Part shown: positions 26,485 through 34,300 of the stretch, piece after piece
How the letters are laid out: each line of letters starts with the position of its first letter
How positions within the stretch are numbered: position 1 is the stretch's first letter
DNA from: Fasciolopsis buskii
Taxonomy: Eukaryota > Platyhelminthes > Trematoda > Plagiorchiida > Fasciolidae
Reading direction: 5' to 3'
DNA length: 64,000 nucleotides
Assembly (NCBI GenBank): GCA_008360955.1
Contig: LUCM01003318.1
Location: forward strand, 22,287 to 86,286
Notes under the pieces: generated by a model
Told to the model about the DNA's origin: nothing
The model's database searches: none
The model's input: the letters and a program-made list of their open reading frames with translations, nothing else
Program-made: the position numbers and the translations under genes

Positions 26485-26888
26485 TGATTTATGCTATCGG
26501 TTGATTCATTTACCCAGAGAAATATACGTCATTGTTTTCTTGCTCCTTATTGCCTTCAATATTGTCAATCCAGGACACATCTCCGCCGTTAATTCCCAAT
26601 GACCAGTCTCTGAACACATGTACATCGCCCAAGTTTCCGGCCAATACCAGTGATCCTGTGTGTCGTGTCTCAATTCCTCTTGCTTCATCCAGTTCGTGCC
26701 GTACCGAATCAGGGCCCGGATTGTATGTCGGCACTGATTGTGCTGCGCGGTTGGCCTCGCTTGGCTCGCATCCCAAAAGTCTGACACCTTTACTCACTTT
26801 TTCCGGTGCTGACATGGTACAGCTCACCCAATCTAAAGCGAGCAGTCCAAAGTCATCTCCCCGGTCTATGTTGCATCAACCAACTTGA
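1820..26888 (+). CDS. NCOR-like: Nuclear receptor corepressor (NCoR/SMRT-like), C-terminal half, 11 exons
   Basis: Join of 1820-1916, 2199-2449, 3538-3940, 6841-6975, 9716-9942, 10893-11351, 14339-14695, 20925-21206, 21886-22000, 22960-23486 and 26574-26888: 3168 nt, 1055 residues plus stop. Each exon has an AG acceptor and a GT donor, and phases agree at all ten junctions (1,0,1,1,0,0,0,0,1,0). The 5' exons lie outside the window, so residue numbers are partial. Resemblance to vertebrate NCoR is from memory of the family. Residues 231-242 read ILLGDFLTAQQL, like ILNDYITSQQM. Residues near 630-643 (ATYIDALIQSHLNR) resemble ID3 (AANFIDVIITRQIA). Residues 738-751 (AIAEEIRAQILPEV) resemble ID1. 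SKFGLDATKAVMSG resembles ID2. Family members are nuclear scaffolds linking unliganded nuclear receptors to HDAC3 complexes; the N-terminal deacetylase-activating and SANT regions would be upstream. The rest is Ser/Pro/Thr/Ala-rich and poorly conserved. Family assignment is likely, not proven. Confidence 0.72.
2199..2449 (+). CDS. NCoR-like gene, exon b
   Basis: The acceptor is TTCTACAG ending at 2198 and the donor is GTAAGT at 2450. The entering phase is 1 and the exit phase 0, with 83 complete codons and no stop. The sequence is Ser/Lys-rich (for example KELRKGSKSKPSDSK) and then turns alanine-rich (SPAPAAEIYAAAARLAAE). That end recalls the alanine-rich DPAAAAYLFQRQ part of vertebrate NCoR, which lies just before the block found in the next exon. 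Confidence 0.72.
2450..3537 (+). other. Intron between exons b and c
   Basis: It is flanked by GTAAGT at 2450 and AAG at 3537. I see no conserved coding or repeat structure inside. Confidence 0.5.
3538..3940 (+). CDS. NCoR-like gene, exon c (poly-Ala and LLGDFLTAQQL block)
   Basis: The acceptor is TTGAAG ending at 3537 and the donor is GTAAGA at 3941; phase goes from 0 to 1. The exon opens with SNDLTAVYV and a run of nine alanines (TAVYVA9T), then a Ser/Pro-rich stretch. Near its end (3880-3915) it encodes ILLGDFLTAQQL, the closest local match to vertebrate NCoR (ILNDYITSQQM). A GTGAGT at 3859 could be an alternative donor, but it would leave phase 0, which does not fit the next exon, and would remove the conserved block. 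Confidence 0.78.
3941..5210 (+). other. Intron between exons c and d, left part
   Basis: A minus-strand open stretch at 4219-4557 has no recognisable domain. No other structure is supported. The right part of the same intron contains a LINE at 5217-6150. Confidence 0.4.
5217..6150 (-). mobile_element. RTE-like LINE 3' part, antisense in intron
   Basis: The minus strand reads, 5' to 3', DVRRLQVFDQRCLCSIARIG (about 5.92 kb), LCWLGHVLCMANTGLPY (about 5.75 kb), then SRLRGWGPKDPSTSWL (about 5.57 kb) and CHFLSNQND with a stop. A 3' UTR ends in a (GAT)n-like tail at about 5280. Frames are shifted between blocks. The 3' part matches 63.6-64.0 kb closely and 15.72-16.08 kb more weakly. Confidence 0.72.
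6151..6840 (+). other. Intron between exons c and d, right part
   Basis: Nothing recognisable is present except an AT-rich tract (6760-6810) just before the exon d acceptor. Confidence 0.4.
6841..6975 (+). CDS. NCoR-like gene, exon d
   Basis: The acceptor is TTAATTCGCAG ending at 6840, after a pyrimidine/AT-rich tract, and the donor is GTACGT at 6976. Phase enters at 1 and leaves at 1. The product reads RNISAASSYVRSIDPATLP and then a Pro-rich stretch ending PPLPDSAP. If the donor is ignored the frame stops after six more codons (TGA at about 6988), so splicing at 6976 is needed. Confidence 0.75.
6976..9715 (+). other. Intron between exons d and e
   Basis: This 2.7 kb intron holds the dispersed repeat at 7620-7860. 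Open stretches such as 7923-8162 (minus) and 8196-8426 (plus) show no family motif and I do not call them genes. Confidence 0.45.
7620..7860. repeat. Dispersed repeat family R2, copy 1
   Basis: 7630-7710 (CTCTTTTATGGCAAGC..., TTTACGCA, GCCGCTAGGGCCCA) matches 27559-27635. The following 7790-7855 (TTGCCGTTTATCGCCG) matches parts of 27720-27790 and 15490-15540. It is probably a non-autonomous element or LINE UTR; no coding content. Confidence 0.6.
9716..9942 (+). CDS. NCoR-like gene, exon e (poly-alanine exon)
   Basis: The acceptor is TTTTTCAATAG ending at 9715 and the donor is GTACGT at 9943; phase goes from 1 to 0. It encodes LSLSAEHAAWLAIHAQ followed by a run of 13 alanines written with mixed GCT/GCA/GCC/GCG codons, then Ser-rich sequence ending SPSPLK. 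The mixed codons argue against a recent trinucleotide slip. An alanine-rich segment also occurs at a comparable place in vertebrate NCoR (HPTHLAAAASAE). Confidence 0.78.
10497..10720. repeat. Dispersed repeat family R1, copy 1, with (AT)n expansion
   Basis: The stretch 10497-10672 (GCGTACAGTCAATAAT..., AACGAACTCACCCAGGAATA) matches 28810-29005. The matching sequence resumes as ATTCGTG after the AT run, so the microsatellite grew inside the repeat. Confidence 0.7.
10672..10712. repeat. (AT)n microsatellite
   Basis: About 20 uninterrupted AT units, located inside repeat R1 in the intron before exon f. Confidence 0.95.
10893..11351 (+). CDS. NCoR-like gene, exon f (Gln-rich)
   Basis: The acceptor is CACACCTCAG ending at 10892; the donor used in this model is GTGAGA at 11352. 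Phase is 0 on both sides (153 codons). The product includes ASQFVGAINAARQHY, which recalls the NCoR stretch TAADALAALVDAAAS, followed by a glutamine-rich run (LEQQQLQQQL) and RRSLTPVSVQIPIRPRSS. The frame stays open for another 40 codons past 11351 to a TGA at 11472-11474, so a read-through form is possible (see findings). Confidence 0.75.
11352..12340 (+). other. Intron f-g, left part, or alternative 3' end
   Basis: The first 123 bases stay open in the frame of exon f and end at a TGA (11472-11474). An AATAAA occurs at about 11873. Either this is intron or it serves as an alternative terminal exon. Nothing else is seen. Confidence 0.35.
12350..13600 (+). mobile_element. CR1-like LINE fragment (family B), sense in intron
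   Basis: Decayed reverse transcriptase blocks are FITGIILALWKSSTIAP (about 12.48 kb), FLLDYSFSFDSVPGF (about 12.72 kb, the palm motif FLDYSSAFDSVP) and FGCPISM. A C-terminal part follows with EPIKYLDVTI, SFHIRRLRQFGTKQT and FPDLLKKDFQLFYRGLYVIS (13.14-13.40 kb). The same blocks occur on the minus strand at 29.2-30.3 kb (DYSSAFDSVPRTLLLHKLESF, PDLLKKDLKILRRGLLIIS). Several frameshifts are present. Confidence 0.7.
13601..14338 (+). other. Intron f-g, right part
   Basis: No supported feature apart from the pyrimidine tract and acceptor of exon g. Confidence 0.4.
14339..14695 (+). CDS. NCoR-like gene, exon g (ID3-like receptor-interaction motif)
   Basis: The acceptor is GGACGTTTCAG ending at 14338 and the donor is GTAAGT at 14696; phase is 0 on both sides (119 codons). 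The body is Ser/Pro/Thr-rich (for example SSSLPTPSPVTSLSTTTS). The last 14 codons, ATYIDALIQSHLNR at 14654-14695, match the form of the NCoR ID3 CoRNR box (AANFIDVIITRQIA). In that family this amphipathic helix docks into the coregulator groove of unliganded nuclear receptors. Confidence 0.8.
14696..15718 (+). other. Intron g-h, left part
   Basis: 15470-15560 has a third, partial copy of repeat R2 (GCCGTCTATCGCCGCGGT). An open stretch at 15154-15472 has no recognised motif. Confidence 0.35.
15719..16080 (-). mobile_element. RTE-like LINE 3' end, antisense
   Basis: The minus strand reads ISDLCD-DPEGPSTRWMRR and YHFLSNRNDG, the same C-terminal block as SRLRGWGPKDPSTSWL...CHFLSNQND at 5.5 kb. 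It is followed by a related 3' UTR and a CATCATCATT tail (as read on the plus strand) at about 15730. Only the last few hundred bases of the element are present. Confidence 0.6.
16081..17590 (+). other. Intron g-h, middle part
   Basis: Open stretches at 16251-16466 (plus) and 16741-17088 (minus) lack recognisable domains. I cannot assign this segment; it may be the 5' part of the LINE that follows. Confidence 0.3.
17600..20060 (+). mobile_element. RTE-like LINE with endonuclease and reverse transcriptase, sense in intron
   Basis: Blocks in order: endonuclease APVDCSSREVKYEFYREL (about 17.69 kb), DVVVVAVDFNVQLDYL (about 17.77 kb, the GDFN motif with V for G) and ETERHIGGRFSIPADRT. Then RT KAAGPARLFLSFL (about 18.67 kb), VIVPIHKKGGRS (about 18.79 kb), ISLVSIRSKLVKNIVLHRF (about 18.85 kb), SLFLELKAAFDSVDRAIFG (19.04-19.09 kb). 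C-terminal blocks are DRLRYLGCCASPG, LTWLGHVLRMPIERLPRTR (about 19.78 kb) and AVRLPGWDPRDPPK (about 19.95 kb). It is the most complete RTE-like copy here but has many frameshifts and stops. Confidence 0.82.
20061..20924 (+). other. Intron g-h, right part
   Basis: It holds the 22-bp perfect palindrome at 20348-20369. No coding content is recognised before the exon h acceptor. Confidence 0.4.
20348..20369. repeat. 22-bp perfect palindrome
   Basis: ACTGGGCTGCC is followed directly by its exact reverse complement, with no spacer. A second dyad (CACGTGTGCACGTG) follows within 10 bases. Confidence 0.9.
20925..21206 (+). CDS. NCoR-like gene, exon h
   Basis: The acceptor is TTCGCTCAG ending at 20924 and the donor is GTGAGC at 21207; phase is 0 on both sides (94 codons, no stop). 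The product is polar and of low complexity (NPRGADECGSKTGPTNSHS, then SKESECRHSQSDAAD) and ends STLEEQINK, leading directly into the ID1-like helix of the next exon. The 6.2 kb intron before it is the longest in the gene and carries an RTE-like LINE. Confidence 0.75.
21437..21510 (-). tRNA. tRNA-like sequence (tRNA pseudogene or SINE head)
   Basis: On the minus strand, GCCTGAC and TTCAGGC form 6 of 7 acceptor pairs. A box A-like AGCGTAATGGTTAAGG and a perfect box B GGGTTCGAGTCCC are present at normal spacing. The anticodon-arm region (CGACTCAAAGTCG) would give a CAA anticodon, but its stem is imperfect and the long variable arm expected of tRNA-Leu is missing. A degenerate tRNA or a tRNA-derived SINE is more likely than a working gene. 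It lies in the intron before exon i. Confidence 0.55.
21886..22000 (+). CDS. NCoR-like gene, exon i (ID1-like motif)
   Basis: The acceptor is TACCATCCAG ending at 21885 and the donor is GTGAGT at 22001; phase goes from 0 to 1. It starts with AIAEEIRAQILPEVSD (21886-21933), which has the I-x-x-x-I-x-x-x-I/L spacing of a CoRNR box and sits where NCoR has ID1 (LADHICQIITQDFA). The remainder is ALPPLELVDSGSLQLGVAG. Confidence 0.72.
22001..22959 (+). other. Intron between exons i and j
   Basis: No recognised repeat or coding content. A minus-strand open stretch at 22372-22623 has no family features. Confidence 0.4.
22960..23486 (+). CDS. NCoR-like gene, exon j (ID2-like region)
   Basis: The acceptor is CTTGTAACAG ending at 22959 and the donor is GTAAGT at 23487; phase goes from 1 to 0 (175 full codons). 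It includes a basic patch (RPLKKRDRSASFLLQ), a Ser/Thr/Pro stretch and SKFGLDATKAVMSGW at 23235-23279. The last resembles NCoR ID2 (SNLGLEDIIRKALMGSF) with a shorter helix, so receptor binding through it is uncertain. The surrounding HELCSKFGLDATKAVMSG looks more ordered than the rest of the protein. Confidence 0.75.
23487..24580 (+). other. Intron j-k, left part
   Basis: No supported feature. The frame of exon j runs on to a stop at about 23648 if the donor is skipped. Confidence 0.35.
24580..25910 (+). mobile_element. RTE-like LINE, RT and C-terminal part, sense in intron
   Basis: Blocks are YYLESAFDPVDGSTLF (about 24.61 kb), PLHPLYLYTSGRIRVY (about 24.69 kb) and FYLGYADDFVLF (about 24.86 kb, the YADD catalytic motif kept). 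Then SMVEVTTSISKTRTAYAER (about 25.10 kb), LSAEDVRRFEVFDHRRLHR (about 25.26 kb), ILRWLGHVLLTANNHH (about 25.42 kb) and SDLRDWDLGPPTSRLET (about 25.57 kb). A 3' UTR ends at about 25.9 kb near CATCACCATCGTCGTCC. It is a different subfamily from the 17.6 kb copy. Stops and shifts separate the blocks. Confidence 0.78.
25911..26573 (+). other. Intron j-k, right part
   Basis: It contains the AT microsatellite at 26454-26481 and otherwise nothing recognised before the terminal exon. Confidence 0.4.
26454..26481. repeat. (AT)n microsatellite
   Basis: About 14 AT units, about 90 bases before the terminal exon acceptor. Confidence 0.92.
26574..26888 (+). CDS. NCoR-like gene, terminal exon k with stop
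   Basis: The acceptor is GTCAATCCAG ending at 26573, with entering phase 0. The exon encodes 104 residues (DTSPPLIPNDQSLNTCTSPK...) and ends RSMLHQPT followed by TGA at 26886-26888. It has no recognised domain. I could not fix a poly(A) signal downstream. Confidence 0.7.
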   Translation, partial: DTSPPLIPNDQSLNTCTSPKFPANTSDPVCRVSIPLASSSSCRTESGPGLYVGTDCAARLASLGSHPKSLTPLLTFSGADMVQLTQSKASSPKSSPRSMLHQPT

Positions 26889-28809
26889 AGCAATTTCGAC
26901 TTTCTCAATTAATTTCTACTTATGGGGTCGGCTGGAACTTGTGTACCCCATTGCTGTCTATCTTACGACACGCAAATACCGTGGCGCGCTCCTCGTCTTA
27001 TCTGAATTATTTTACCTTTTGCACCTTGTCACGTATGCCCTATCTGTCAACGGCATCCCAGTGTCGTCTTTCTTCATGGCGCTAAAAAATCAAAGCAGCT
27101 CCCAAAGATGTTCTCACTGTGTGAACCTGTAAGCTTAGGTCAGAAGTTATCCCGGTTGTTTTTTTCATATTCTCTCTTCATTTGGGTTTCCTTCCGCATA
27201 ACACTCAGAAAGCCAGCTGCATGTACTTCGACTCCATCACCTAAGTCTAGTTTCCCTCGCGCTCTTCATCGATAATCATGGTTTGTTTTCACTCTTCGTG
27301 CATGATCCCCTTCCCCGCATCAGCCATGTCAGTTGAGCTACAATCTCCTTTACGATATTTCGTGTACCGCATACTCCCATGAATTTGCTGCTTGCTTACA
27401 TATACCGTGTCTTACTTTTCCCCAATTCTATGTATATATTCCCTTCCGAGCACGCGCCTGGTGTCCTAATGTTGACTGAGTTCTCTCCCAAAATCCGTTC
27501 ATAACGAATGGACTTTGTTATCGATTTAAAAAACTCACTCGTTCTTACCTCTTTTTATGACATGCTTTACGCATGAACCTAGCGGAAAGGACAAGCCTGT
27601 GGCCACTAGGGCCCACTGCACGGTAAGGGAACTGGCAGTCATAACCATGAAACTTGGGTTAACATGAAACCACATAAGGCCTCATTAGGCCACGTGTGGT
27701 ACCGAGCCGAGAGACAGCCAATTGCCATCTACCACCAAAGTTACCGGTGCACCTGTGTTTTGAACCTCAGACTTTTGTGAGTGAAAGACACTTAAAACAT
27801 TTGATCACCCCCCCTCGATGATGTCCACCTCTGTCGAAGTACTAGACCTGCACTGCCGATTATTCTATCCCCGATTTATTCTACGACTATGTGCTAAGTC
27901 CCTTGAGGTAACTCAACCTGTGCTAAACTTGGGAAGCGACCTATGCACATTATATGCTGAACTTAACGTGAGTTAAAACAATTGTCATGCCTGAAGTTGA
28001 CAGGAATAGTCAAGGGAACATTATTTCCAACATGTAAAAAGGCTTTTAAAATCCTATAAAAAACCATGTAGGCATGCTTTGGTATTTTCAATACAATAAG
28101 AACCCAGGGGCACTTTTAAGGGCTTCGTGTTGCTGTTCATTTCATCCACCATTTTCACGCCCAATTACATTCAAGTCGCTCCGAGTACTTTGACTCAGCC
28201 TGTATTTTTTAGGTGGATCTGAATTTCAGCATTAAAGGACCATTAAGGGAATTTTGTGAATAACAGTAACCCTACCTAAGTGCTTAGGTAAACTGGAAAC
28301 GTGAAGATCCAGATGTTCGTACGAAAAATTGGTTGCTAAGAATGGAATTACTGGTTTCCGAAGTCAAGAGTGTGTGAAATGTTTCGGTTTAGTCGAATGC
28401 AACTCGAGCAGTCATACTCGTGTGCTTCTGGAAGATACCTACGCACAACTAACCTTAGGAACGATTTTGTTTCTTTCAGCTAAACGCATTGGCCAGATCG
28501 GTGGCATTCTGAATGCCCGATCGATATTGCCATCACATTTTGGGCATTTTGATGTTTGACTCACTCTTCACAGAATTAATGGAAGTCCTGTTAGGTGGAA
28601 GGTGAGGGAGGACGGTGAGTGATTTCTGTCCTGATGCAACTCGAAAGTCCCTTTTAATGCTTCATCTTCAGGTGTGTTTCAGTCATATGCCTCGGTATGT
28701 GCCTTATAAATAACCAGCATTCTTATTCTACTAACCGATTACTTTATGATATGGTTTGCCTTTGATGTTATGCTCTCGAAGTTCGTATATTTTGTTACTG
28801 TATTCTGTA
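26889..28809 (+). other. 3' flank or 3' UTR of the NCoR-like gene
   Basis: No poly(A) site can be fixed. Repeat R2 lies at 27550-27800. Open stretches near 26.9-27.1 and 28.3-28.56 kb show no family motif. Confidence 0.35.
27550..27800. repeat. Dispersed repeat family R2, copy 2
   Basis: CTCTTTTTATGACATGC...GCCACTAGGGCCCAC matches the 7.63 kb copy, and AATTGCCATCTACCACC matches its right part. It lies downstream of the NCoR-like stop codon. Confidence 0.55.
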
Positions 28810-29010
28810 GTTTTGGCGTACAACCAATAATGTCGTACATCAGTCAGAAATGTGAGAATAAAATTAGCAATAAATAAATACAATAAAAAATTCACTCATC
28901 GCCTTGTAGAAAAAATTAAACGAACTCATCCAGGAATAATCGAAACACATTATGGTAGATTGCTCATTAATTCGGCTAAACACGGTCATGGTTTGTCGAA
29001 ATTCGTGCTA
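28810..29010. repeat. Dispersed repeat family R1, copy 2
   Basis: It matches 10497-10720 without the AT expansion (shared GGAATAATC, ACACATTATG, TTTGTC, ATTCGTG). It abuts the 3' end of the minus-strand LINE that follows, but the 10.5 kb copy is not next to a LINE. Confidence 0.7.
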
Positions 29011-29188
29011 AATATGGGACAGTGGAGTTCCTATGGAAATTGATTCCAGAGGGTATGGACCGAAAGGCAGATCGTGTAGAAATATGAGAGCGACACTTTG
29101 AAAGACCATTGTGCAGAGGGTGCGTGGGATCACAAAGAATTTTGTTAGCAAATTTCTCACATGCTGGTCACATAGATTAAGGGACAAC

Positions 29189-31330
29189 TCAGTTAGTGGT
29201 ACGAAGGACACGGCTAATAATTAATAGTCCCCGGCGAAGAATTTTAAGGTCTTTCTTAAGTAAATCTGGATATATATAACTGGAGAACAATGGAGAAAGT
29301 TTGGAAAAACATTGGTATACAAACCGGGAGCTGGTGCTTTGTTTCACCTTGTAGTGCCGATGCCTCCTGATTTGAAATGACAATCGTCGGAGATTCTTTA
29401 CACAGGTAGAAATGTGAATAGTCCACTTCAGAATTTTATAAATAGTAACTCCTAGATATTTCACGGAACCAACCCTGGTAAGTGTTTTTGATTTGATGGA
29501 AGACGTTTCGGATGGGTTGGCTGATGGAGCGAGAGAGAGAGAGAGAAAATATACTTCCAAAACATTTCGATGTGTTCAGATTTAAACCAGCTCGTGCAGA
29601 GAAACCGTGAACGAAAGATAGGTTGTTGGAAAAACTTTGAAAATCATCGTTATTCGAAACAGTTTGAGAGAAGACAACATCATCAACGTAGTTAAACAGA
29701 TGATAGGGTCGCTGATGTAAGTAGAGAAAAGAAACGGTGAAAGAACTGCACCCCTGAGTTGTTGATCAACGGTTGTGAGGTTTTATCGTCCATTCGTGTG
29801 CACTGGGTTCGGTTAGTAAATTAATCAGACAGCCATGCTAAGAAAGATCTGGGACAACCAAAACGATTCCAGTTTGTGGAGTAGAAGAGTCCGTGGGACC
29901 GAATCAAATGCCGACGAATAGTCTAGAAAGACGCAACGGACGGATTCCATTGATGCGTTTAAGGACTTACAAATGTGGTGAATGAGGGAGAGGACAGCGT
30001 CCAAAAAGGACCTGTTAGATTTATCGACAAACTGAAGTGGGTCGTCTGGAGGATACATAGCAGAACGCAGGCGCTTAAGTATAGCACGCTCCGTCAGTTT
30101 AAGACCAGTACATGTTAGGGCGATGAGGCGAAAACGTTTTACCAAAGCAATAGAACTGCTAGATTTAGGGATGCGAATAATAGTGACGGGTCTCCAACAG
30201 TCAGGGATGGAAGACGAGCTTAGTGATGAGTTAATCAGAGAAGGGAATGCATCCATCAGAGCCACAGCGCCGTGGCTTAAAAAAGCTGAGGACAGACTGT
30301 CAGGATCAACCCGTGTTAATTTTAGTGGAGTGTCGAAGGTCGAGCACCTCTCCCCTAGAAAAGCTTGTAACTGTCATATTGTCACCTTGTCCACATATGA
30401 CTGGGGTAATAGTGGAAGGATGGATGAAAGTGAATTCTGAGGAAGAATAAGACTGTTTCATGAAAAGTTATGGATGCGAACTCGGACTTGATTTGATCGC
30501 CCTTAGGAATGGAAGGTTGACCTAGAGTATATCTTGGGCCTTGACAGAAGCAGACAATAATCGCTACTTGAAATTGGAGCTCGCAATTTCAGGGAAAATA
30601 AATCGAGTGGTTGGTAATAACTCTATCTAAGATGGAACCGCCTTTGGTACGAGAAACGCAGAGATCGGTCAAATCAAGCGCAGCCAATGGTAGGGTAGAT
30701 TCATGGTTGAAATTATTTACAATGTCATACAGATTATCCTCCAGAAGAGAAACAATTAATATTAGAAAAGAGTCAAAAAAACAATGTGATATTTTTCTGC
30801 GAGCTAAAAGGGGCAATGTATAAGTTGGTTATGATAGTGCTGGCACGGCGAGACAACTTGGGATGACACTGTGTCACGTGACAGTCAGTTCCGTTTAGCG
30901 AGTGCGCATAAATAAACTCGAACTCGCTAGACCAGGAGGTTATGTGTGTTGCCACACCGCCTCCAATCTTCGTCTTATCCGAAATTCTGTCCTGCCGATA
31001 GAGTCTGAAGCTGTCTACCGTTAAGAGCGAATCAGTGATATCCGGGTTCAGCCACGATTCTTGCATGCAGACGACACATGTGTGAACATGGACCGGTGAT
31101 TGAAGTGCGCGGGACAGATTCGACATGTTCGCAAACAGAGAGTGGATGTTGATATTCAACAATGCCGGGATGGAGATCTTGACCGGAAGGGTGCATTTTG
31201 GAGCTGCCTGCCAGCCAGCACGAGTGCCTCTCTTAGATGAATATGAATATCTTCGAGGTGCAGCAGTGGGTGATTCCAGTCCATTTTGAGAAACAACACG
31301 GTTTTTAAGCAACAATAATTCTGGTCGATT
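29189..31330 (-). mobile_element. CR1-like LINE (family B), endonuclease plus reverse transcriptase
   Basis: Minus strand, 5' to 3': endonuclease 31315-30773 with LLNINIHSLFANMSNL, VCMQESWLNPDI and RLYRQDR...GGGVATHI. RT 30265-29825 with IPDCWRPVTIIRIPKSS, FRLIALTCTGLKLTE and CVFLDYSSAFDSVPRTLL. Near 29.69 kb comes LFNYVDDVVFSQ (catalytic VDD kept), then KYLGVTIYKILKW and PDLLKKDLKILRRGLLIIS (29.45-29.21 kb). Frames are interrupted between the parts, so no intact ORF2 exists. The 5' region (ORF1) is not recognised upstream. Confidence 0.82.
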
Positions 31331-34300
31331 TTAGCGCCAAACGGAGACCATAGTCGAACCGAACATTCGATAACCACCTAGCAAAATATGATGACAGAAT
31401 TGTAGCGCAGCCATTCAGATGAGTTTTAAGGGACTAAGAGCAATGAAGTGAATTTTGGATGATGTTACCGCAGGTATAACTTGCTAATAAATTAATGGAT
31501 TAGGGACAAAATCAGTAGATTTCCAGTCTTTGGTTCAGAATACGCAATTTTGAAGGAAAACTGACATCCTTCTATTTGGTGCGCATGCAACTGTGAGGGA
31601 AGAATGCTGAGAATTGAGTTTTGCGGAGTCTGAACGAGACTATACGACAGCTGTCGTAGAAGGAAACAGCATACATGCCCCACACCCATGTACAAGATAC
31701 TGGATGGGGCTGAAACGTAGATCGGAAGGACTATGTGTACATGTGGGAAAGGCGTGCGCTAGTGCCCCAATAAGTCTACAGCACATCAGACAAGGACGGA
31801 CAATGTGGGTTTCTCTTTTCACAGGGTCTGGTCTAGGCCCGATGGGGGACAAACCCGATGCTGTATGTGGCCCATTTCCATCATTTCCGGGTTTCCGTTT
31901 TCTGTACTCTTTTTCCTAACAGAGAAGTGGTTGAGCCTATATGGGAACTTTCGTAGCTCCTCTACCCGTTGGTAATTCATCGCGTGTTGGCTATTTTTCG
32001 CAACTGCTGGGGGGTGGTCTGCTTTCCCCACGATCGCCAGCGACCAACTTGCGGCTGTTGCGGCCGAGGATTTGACTGCACAGAGCGATGAAAATGGAAA
32101 GTAGGGATAGGCGACTACACGGCGGAGTACAAAAAATATTGTGTAACGAGTGCCTCGAGGTATGAACAAAGCCACCACGAAATCTAATTAAATTTCGTGA
32201 CTAGCACAGCGTCCTTTAGATAAGCCACGGGAGTGGAAATTAGTGCATGAAGAAGAGGGCGACTTGCATTTATGCTGTGGTCGAAAGGTTGGGAGGTGAA
32301 AAGGTAAACGTGGCAAAATAATTGTAATGAGAGGGGATTCAAGAACAAAGTCAAGATTGAATTAGTGGGGGCATTTGAGATGAGAAGACTGTTCTGCTTC
32401 CGTAAAAGAAGGTAATGTGACTGGTTGGGGATTATAAGAAGGAAACCAACGGAACAGGGTGTTAACTTACGTAGGACGGCAGTCTCTGATCCAGAGTCCA
32501 ATGCAATTTTGTCACCGTATTTACTGATACCGCATCCAGATTTAATCAGGCGGACTGTACGGTAGACGAGTCGTCAGACTAGGATTTAGAAATCGAGCTA
32601 TAAGTGTTGGTGGGTTAAAGGGCCTGAGCGACGTTTAGGTGAGGATTTATGGCGGACTTAAAACTGGATTGGTTCCGCAAGCAACGGAAGATAATGGAAA
32701 GTTTATTTCAAGGCTCAGTATAAACGACAAGAAAGAAATGCGACCTTAAAAAATATACGGCAATGTATGTATGGATGGTTAGCGACCGGGGACGGTAGGT
32801 AGGTGAATGGGAAGGTGGGAGCCAGCGGGGAAGAATGCATGTGGGTCGGCTGAGAAGTGAACATTCACCAGGCTATGTAAAAGGCAGGGCAATTTTCAAG
32901 CGGCCTATCCGAAGTAGTTCAAGTTTGAGGACAGAACAGCGTTCTTTGTAACTTAGAGTACTTGACTAACGCAAAATTTTCTCTGTTATTCTAGTAAGGG
33001 GTAAGCCGTAGCTTCAGAGTACAAGTGTGGAGATGGGGGAAGCCGGTGCGTTGGTGCAGGATAAATGAGGCGGTGTCGATTTAGAGTGGTGAGACGAAGA
33101 GGGAGATTTCTAGGTGGGTAGGTATGTACGACAAAGAAACGTTAGTGGGACGAGGTACGGTCGATGCGTTTGAGCCTGGGGCGCTGGCAAGCAGAGAATG
33201 GTGATAATGTCATTATAATGATGGAGTTGTGCAAAATGAAGGCCTTGGATTGGTATGCTGACAGCGCAGGCCCTTAACAAGGAACACCTGAATAATTACT
33301 AGGTCTTCTAAATCTACTGTGAAAATAACCGGTTTTCCTCCCGCCTAGAATTTCTCCCGGCAACGACCCTCATATCCTAGTAAAAGGATGCAAGCAGAAT
33401 TGCGTGGATGTGGTTACAGCTAGGCATTTCGAGCAGAAAGATGACAGAAATAACAAACAGGTGAAATAGAAGGCCGACTGGGTAATTTGATGCCTGGATT
33501 GATCACGCCCGCCATGTTCTAGTAGGGAGTAATGTACCGCTCGCTGGAGGAGAAATGTTAGTTCCATCATCATTAACTGGTGTTTTAAGTGCCTGGATGG
33601 GACTGTGTGAGTTTTGACCGACGACGGTCATCTTAGTTTGGTAAGGGGAGGAGGAATCTTGGCGGTCTATCAAGAGGGAGGTAGGACAGAGGTTATATGG
33701 GGACATTTTCTGGGCGCCGAGGTAAACGGGATGATGACGAGTTGTCTTAGTTGACACTTGCCTGTGGCAGAGGCTAAGCGACATGCGCCGATCCGAATGC
33801 TATGCTGTCTCCCTGTGGCTTGGGGAAACTTTCCCCGAGGTGGTCAATCTCGGCATTCTTTGGGACAGATAGACCAGGGGTAAAGGCGAAATCAAAAATA
33901 TTGTCTTCCGCAGCCCGTGGCGCTTCTTGTATGCAACCTACATTGAAAATGCTTAGGGCAAAGCCCAGCAGACTTGGGGGCGTGGGGAATCCAAGTTAAC
34001 TTTGGGCCCGGCGAAGTCACTGGCAGTTAGCCTGGTACATAAGTGAAATTTGAGCAGAAAATTGGAGGGTTCTGATCGAGGACAGAGGCGATATGGGGCC
34101 AAAACATGCACATAATAAAAAGAGGTGAATTGGACTATGAGGAAACCGCATAAATGAAATTACAAAACACTTGTGTATCGAAGTTCCAGGCAGAATGTCA
34201 GAGCACTTCTTTTTCCATACGAAAGCCAACTCTCACCGCTGGCGAGCGTCCTTCTACAAATCACGTTGTGACTGAGAAGTGCAGCGGTTTGATAGATCCG

